DNA from: Drosophila miranda
Lineage: Eukaryota; Arthropoda; Insecta; Diptera; Drosophilidae
Reading direction: 5' to 3'
Assembly (NCBI RefSeq): GCF_003369915.1
Contig: NW_022881614.1
Location: 7,523,001-7,587,000, forward strand
Length of the DNA: 64,000 nt
Under the pieces are notes generated by a model. That model ran no database searches. It was given only the letters and a program-made list of their open reading frames with translations, and had not been told where the DNA came from. Made by a program: the position numbers and the translations under genes. Below are positions 58,061 to 64,000 of the stretch, in pieces (position 1 is the stretch's first letter; each line of letters opens with the position of its first letter).

Positions 58061-59050
58061 ACTCCGGAAAGTTCTCTCAAAAACTAACATCTCGGTAGGT
58101 TACCTCAAAAAGAATGATGGCACGTGGACCAACTCTAGTGAGGAGTCCCTACACATTCTGCTGGACACGCATTTCCCCGGATGCACATCCACCGAGCCGT
58201 CACACCTCCCAGGAGAGGGATCGGTAGAATCGATGGACCATATCCTTACAAAACGGAACATAAGTTGGGCAGTAAACAGCTTCAACCCGTTTAAATCGCC
58301 AGGCCCGGACCAGGTAGTCCCGGCCCAACTTCAGAAGGCCGGGGAGACGGCCATCAACTGGCTCCATAGTATCTTCAGGAAGATACTGGCGGTATGTACA
58401 ATACCGCAAGCGTGGCTTAAGGCTAGGATAGTTTTCATCCCTAAAGCAGGCAAAGCCTCACACATAACCCCGAAAGACTTTAGACTAATCAGTTTATCGT
58501 CTTTCCTACTCAAAACCTTTGAGAGACTTATCGGGTTACAATTACGGACTACCATAAGTCCCCAGCTGTACCTACCGGAAAGGAAAATCCACGGAAACGG
58601 CACTTCACGAAGTGATCTCGAGTGTAGAAAAATCCCTGCATCTCAAAGAATACTCACTAATAGCTTTTCTCGATATCGAGGGAGCCTTCAACAACGTCAC
58701 ACCGGGCGCCATTACAGAAGCCCTGACTGACCTGGGGGTGGACCGTCACTTGGTGATGCTCATTGATCAATTGCTCATACGCAGGACGGTGACATCATCG
58801 ATGGGATCGTCCACCCAGTCAAGGTATGTCAACAGAGGAACCCCGCAAGGGGAGTTCTGTCTCCTCTTCTATGGAACATTGCAGTCAATAAGATTCTATG
58901 CGACCTGGAAGAGGGGGGCTGTAAAGTAGTGGCATACGCGGATGACGTTGCAATTATCTTTGCGGGGAAATACCCCCAAACACTATGCGACCTAATGACC
59001 GCAAAGCTTGCTCGATTGTCCGAATGGACAGAATCGCGCGGATTGGGACT
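58061..59050 (+). pseudogene. LINE reverse transcriptase fragment (second tandem copy)
   Basis: Corresponds to 45576-46558, with FLDIEGAFNN and the YADD region still visible. A 1-bp loss in the TPQGG motif near 58850 breaks the frame. It ends at GGATTGGGACT, where it is fused to DINE-1 sequence by a deletion of about 690 bp relative to the first copy. Confidence 0.8.
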
Positions 59051-60018
59051 GAGCGTGACGTCGGGCGCTGCGTAGCCAGTGCAAATTGATTTGTTCCTTT
59101 TGGCTATAAAAATTCTCTGATCTGAACCAGATTCAGCAATCTGATATATATGATCATTATCTATGATTCTGCGTTTTTAGTTTTCTCGTATCCTCAATAT
59201 TGTGGATGCAACAGATTTTCGTCCTTTGTGGGGGCGGAAGGGGGTGGGGCGAAATTTTGAGATATACGTTTTATAGTGAGATCTAACAGGAGTGCGGATA
59301 CCAAATTTGGTTACTCTACCCCTAATAGTCTCTGAGATTTGTGAATATCCCCAGATTTTCATCCTTTGCGAGGGCGGAAGGGGGTGTAGCGAAATTTTGA
59401 AACAAATTCGTCTCGGTCCGATATATTAGGAGTATGGATACCAAATTTGGTTGCTCTAGCTTTTATAGTCTCTGAGATCTAGGCGCTAATGTTTTACTCT
59501 AAGCAAAGCCGGCTATGCTACGTGTGTGTTAGAGAGAGACAGGGCGAGAAAAAATGAAATTGTTTTCTTTATTCTGGCTATAATAATTATACGATCTGGT
59601 TCAGATTTTGCACTCTAGAAGATATAGTCCTCTTCTACGATTCTGCGTTTTTTGTTTTCTCGTATCGTCGAAATTGTGGATGCCACAGATTTTCGCCCTT
59701 TGTGGGGGCGGAAGTGGGCGGGGCAAAGTTTTGAAATATTTTTGTAGCAGTGACATATCACAGAAGTCTGGATCCAAAACATCGTTGCTCTCGCTCTTAT
59801 AGTCTTTGAGCACTAGGCGCTGAAGGGGACCGACAGACGGACAGACGGACGGACGGACAGACGGACAGACAGACATGGGTCAATCGACTCGGCTATTGAT
59901 GTTGATCAAGAATATATATACTTTATGGGGTCGGAAACGATTCCTTTTGGACGTTACACACATCCACTTTTACCACAAATCTAATATACCCCAATACTCA
60001 TTTTGAGTATCGGGTATA
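59051..60018 (-). mobile_element. DINE-1 lacking its 3' end
   Basis: Second tandem copy of 47099-48219. The first part, with the terminal hairpin, was removed by the same deletion that truncated the LINE fragment. Confidence 0.85.
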
Positions 60019-61062
60019 ACAATCAGTAGGAGTTATACTACCCCCCACCCATGGATAAGAGAGGGGGGTTACGTAACAAATGTTTGAACGCTTACAATTG
60101 GTCACCCCAGTACGAGGTCCATTCATAGTCAAAAAGCTTTTCAATACAAAGACACGGCCTGGTGGGTCACCCACACTCGTGCCGCACTAGACAAAAGGCC
60201 GGAGGAGAAGTAGGGGTAACCACAGGCGGTCCACGAGCCAAACTTATTTATTACACACCATTTTCAGATGTTTGATCTACCAAACACGGTGAACCCCAAT
60301 AAGCCGTAAAGCGAGGAGGAAGCCCAGGCCGCAGTTTGAGGCCTAAACAACCGAATCGTGTTTAGTTTTTATCTCTGACATGCTTTCAGTTCCTAACCGA
60401 TCGCTCTATGTTTCTAATTAATTTGTTTGATCCGCTCACAGCGTGTCGGTAACTTCCCGCATCTGAGAGCATTCCTGAAGCCCTAACAAATTGCAGGCCA
60501 TACATCAAAATCTATCAAATGAATGACCATTTTATTTGGCTTCCTTTTTCGACCATTCCGTATGGCACATAATTGATGGGATCCGGGAGTCTGCTGGGTT
60601 CGGGGAACAACGGGGTTGACACTGGCTGCCAAATGATGTCATTGTCGGAGCCTGGCACCAAGTCTCGGCCCTAGAACCTGTTGCTCTCAAAAGAGTTTCG
60701 TTTCTCTCTCTCTTTTATAAATTATTTATTCCGATTTTTCTTTTCTTTGCGCTTTTGTTGGGCTTACCTATTGAGACTTCTACTTTGGTTAATTGAGTCC
60801 ATTATTTGGTTCGGAGTCTTTTTGTGTAGTCATGGCGGATTATGGAAGAAAGAGAATGCGTTTCGGATATGGCTAGATAATGGAGCTAATCATTATTCAT
60901 TTTGAGACTAATCTTTGGTGGGTTCCAACCGATTTGGAGCTCATTTTGAAACTGTTAGGGAACGATATGGAAACTCTTCTTTGTAGAAAAGCCTGAAACG
61001 GCTATAAAAATGTTATGAACAGTTTAATTATGGCCGAGGCCATGCATGCAAAAAAAAGAAGG
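60019..61062. other. Unassigned 1-kb segment, second tandem copy
   Basis: Nearly identical to 48220-49263; I saw about five substitutions. No gene recognised. Confidence 0.5.
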
Positions 61063-62163
61063 AACGAGGGGAAACGTTTTGAGTTGCTGCGGACACCGCA
61101 ACTCTACAGTTATACCCGATACTAAGTCAGTATGGCTCTACTCAGGCAGACGCCGCTAATATTAAGCGACACGACAAAGAGTGCGTGCGAGAGAGACAGA
61201 AAATCAGTCTGAGCGTGACGTCGAGCGCTGCGTAGCCACTGCAAATTGATTTGTTCCTTTTGGCTATTAAAATTATCTGCCTTTTTATACCCGATACTCA
61301 AAATGAGTATTGGGGTATATTAGATTTGTGGTAAAAGTGGATGTGTGTAACGTCCAGAAGGAATCGTTTCCGACCCCATAAAGTATATATATTCTTGATC
61401 AGCATCAATAGCCGAGTCGATTGAGCCATGTCTGTCTGTCCGTCTGTCCGTCCGTCCGTCTGTCCGTCTGTCCTTCCCTTCAGCGCCTAGTGCTCAAAGA
61501 CTATAAGAGCTAGAGTAACGATGTTTTGTATCCAGACTTCTGTGATATGTCACTGCTACAAAAATATTTCAGAACCACGCCCCGCCCACTTCCGCCCCCA
61601 CAAAGGACGAAAATCTGTGGAATTCACATTTTTAAAGATACGATAAAACCAAAAACGCAGAATCGTAGAGGATGACTATATGTTCTAGAGTGTAAAATCT
61701 CAAACAGATCGTGGAATTATTATAGCCAGAATCAAGAAAACAATTTCATTCTTTCTCGCTCTGTCTCTCTCTAACACACAGGTTTCATGGTCGGCTTTGC
61801 CAATTGCAAAATATGAGTTCAAGGATCTCAGAACCTATAAGAGCCAGAGCAACCAAATTTGGTATCCACACTCCTGTGATATCGGACCTTGACCGTTTCG
61901 TGTCCAAATTTCGCCACACCCCCTTCCGCCCCCGCAAAGGACGAAAATCTGGGGCATCCACAAATCTCAGAGACTATTAAGGCTAGAGTAACCAAATTTG
62001 GTATCCGCACTTCTGTTAGATCTCACTATAAAACGTATATCTCAGAATTTCGCCCCACCCCCTTCCGCCCCACAAAGGACGAAAATCAGTTGCATCCACA
62101 TCCCACATCCATTTTTACCACAAATCTAATATACCCCAATACTCATTTTGAGTATCGGGTATA
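61063..62163. mobile_element. DINE-1 with inverted DINE-1 inside, second tandem copy
   Basis: Same fold-back arrangement as 49265-50372. The inverted unit starts at 61286 and the closing 5' end is at 62163. Confidence 0.75.
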
Positions 62164-62223
62164 AAAATTAAAGAGGAGAATGAATGGAAAACCAGTAAAA
62201 ACGAAACGGAAACTGCATAATCA

Positions 62224-62730
62224 ACGAGGGGGAACGTTGTGAGTTGCTACGGACACCGCAACTCTACAGTTATACCCGATACTAAGTCAGTATGGCTCTC
62301 CTCCGGCAGACGCCGCTAATATTAAACGACACGACAAAGATTGCGTGCGAGAGAGACAGAAAATCAGTCTGAGCGTGACGTCGGGCTCTGCGTAGCCACT
62401 GCAAATTGATTTGTTTCCTTTGGCTATAAAAATGATCTGATCTGATCCAGATTCAGCAATCAGATAGATATGGTCGTTATCTATGATTCTGCGTTTTTAG
62501 TTTTCTTGAATCTGCAATATTGTGCATGTAACAGATTTTCGTCCTTTGTGAGGGCGGAAGGGGGTGGGGCGAAATTTTGAGATATACGTTTTATAGTGAA
62601 ATCTAACAGGAGTGCGGATATAAAATTTGGTTACTCTAGCGTTAATAGTCTTTGAGATTTGTGATTATCCCCAGATTTTCGCCCTTTGCGGGGGCGGAAG
62701 GGGTATGGCGAAATTTTGAAACAAACTCGT
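62224..62730 (-). mobile_element. DINE-1 left part, interrupted by the second BEL copy
   Basis: Equivalent of 50434-50940, ending at the same CTCGT target sequence before the LTR. The right part lies beyond the window. Confidence 0.85.
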
Positions 62731-64000
62731 TGTTCGGAGCAGAACCCAGCCGATTAGCTGCTTGCCAAATAGCACCTAATTCTTGGCCCTCAGCCGCTTA
62801 TTTTGTTTGTTACTTATGTCTATGTCACTCATTTGTTTGTTAAAGCTTTGCGCTTGCTTGCCCTGCTAAACGCTCTCTGCCAGCTCGCTCTTCGCTATCT
62901 CCGCTTTGCGTCTGCCTACCGACGTCGGCCGAGCGAAGCTGCGCTTAGCGATTGGAGCGGCAATGTAAAGGGCAGGCAAGCCACACTTGCAATTTGGATG
63001 TCACGCATTAAAGAACATATCGTAATTTTATTTCTGCGCCGAGTTTTATTTAATTCGAAATAATTAGTCGGCCGATTGGGGATAAAAAACATTATCTCCA
63101 CATAAAATTTGGCGACCCCGACGTGATCTCTGAGTTACAGTGTCAATTAATAACCATTCGCGATCGACATTCGTTAGCCCTAGCAAATTTTCGGCGGTTA
63201 AGCACAATTCGGTGCTAAAACACACTTACATACACCTACATACACGCATTTCTGGCTATTAATTTCTCTGTCGCGACAATTCGGTCAGTGCAGTGCGGTA
63301 GGCAGTGCAGCGAACTCACTAATACACACAAGCGGAGTACAAAGCGGAATCGGACAGCTCGCACAGCCGCACAGCTAAAGGCATTAGCTGTAATCCCTTT
63401 GCTTTCGGTTCCCACGTTTATACGTATACAGGATGTCTTTTTCGGTCGTGCTGAGTGACTCTTTTAAAACCTCAACATGGCAGCACCTGAGCCTACCAAT
63501 GTCGCGAACGCAGCAATGCCGAGTGATGTAGATTTCTACAAGCACAAGGCCGAGTCCATCGCGCGCCAACTAAAGGCCATTGATCGCTTTCTCACCAAGG
63601 AAGAGCTTGCCGAGTTAGATGAGGCAGAACTTCAAGCTCGCTTAGAGCAGATCGAGCGAATGAATGCGGATTTCGATGCCGCTCAAACGAGACTTGAAAG
63701 GCTGGATTTCCTGCAGTTAGCCCATGATGCCCGGCTGGACTTTTCGAATGTTTATGTCAAGGTTAGGTCCAGGCTGTCGCGGGAGTTGATGGCTGCTCGC
63801 ACGGTAAATGTTGCCAATTCAACGGCTCGGCATACTCTCGAGGGGAATTCGTCGTTGTTCGCCTATAATAGTATAGGCCGTTCTCGAATGCCCGAGTTGC
63901 AGCTTCCGCGATTCGGTGGGAGCTACATGGATTGGCCAGAATTCCACGCGATGTTTTCGACAATGGTGCACAAAGACCATCGTATACCAATCATCGAAAA
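62731..64000 (+). mobile_element. BEL/Pao element, second tandem copy, cut by the window end
   Basis: 5' LTR 62731-63102, primer site TGGCGACCCCGACGTGAT and the start of gag. The LTR matches the first copy's 5' LTR at every position where that LTR differs from its own 3' partner, except the last (TTATCTCC). Confidence 0.9.
63477..64000 (+). CDS. BEL gag-pol, 5' part (runs off the window)
   Basis: Opens at the ATG corresponding to 51687 and stays open through about 174 codons to the window edge, including the LPRFGGSYMDWPEF region of gag. I saw no differences from the first copy in this stretch. Its completeness beyond the window is unknown. Confidence 0.85.
   Translation, partial: MAAPEPTNVANAAMPSDVDFYKHKAESIARQLKAIDRFLTKEELAELDEAELQARLEQIERMNADFDAAQTRLERLDFLQLAHDARLDFSNVYVKVRSRLSRELMAARTVNVANSTARHTLEGNSSLFAYNSIGRSRMPELQLPRFGGSYMDWPEFHAMFSTMVHKDHRIPIIE

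Overview
This window looks like Drosophila DNA, most likely from the obscura group and from a repeat-rich, low-recombination region such as a Y, a neo-Y or pericentromeric heterochromatin. The evidence is short GT-AG introns, DINE-1/INE-1 Helitron-like repeats (5' end TATACCCGATACTC, internal GTCTGTCCGTCC satellite), mdg3-like, BEL and copia LTR elements, and RNase H-bearing LOA-type LINEs. Host genes are few and mostly broken. Species and chromosome are inferences.

The left two thirds (about 4.2-41 kb) is an ancient host block present twice. Copy A runs from about 4246 to 20393 and copy B from 22196 to 41027. In order, the block holds a very large minus-strand gene for a secreted cysteine-rich DUF753-repeat protein, a minus-strand retroviral/baculovirus-F-like env remnant, a minus-strand L-asparaginase-like gene, and a DINE-1 element. 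Copy A alone extends left to the DUF753 3' end (884), which has a GPI-anchor-like C-terminus. Copy B alone keeps the DUF753 signal-peptide exon and promoter (32721-32908). Both DUF753 copies are pseudogenes and share a stop codon and a frameshift that predate the duplication. The asparaginase-like gene is frameshifted in A and intact in B, with its catalytic Thr replaced by Gln, so it is a predicted pseudoenzyme.

After the duplication each copy took its own hits. Copy A received a 5.6-kb LOA-type LINE (10584-16224) in the env remnant, with a perfect 13-bp target duplication whose empty site is still visible in B at 36872-36884. It also lost about 3.8 kb at 9712. Copy B received a 5.4-kb mdg3-like Ty3/gypsy element (22801-28236) with apparently identical LTRs, a CATT target duplication and one intact 1548-codon gag-pol ORF. 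Copy B also lost 703 and 235 bp inside DUF753.

The right third (about 41-64 kb) is almost wholly mobile DNA. It holds head-to-tail DINE-1 elements, a decayed second LOA-type LINE (43266-47098), a DINE-1 fold-back, and a BEL/Pao element (50941-57311) inserted in a DINE-1. A tandem duplication of about 12.5 kb repeats LINE fragment, DINE-1s and BEL from 58061 to the window end. No tRNA, rRNA or CRISPR array was seen.
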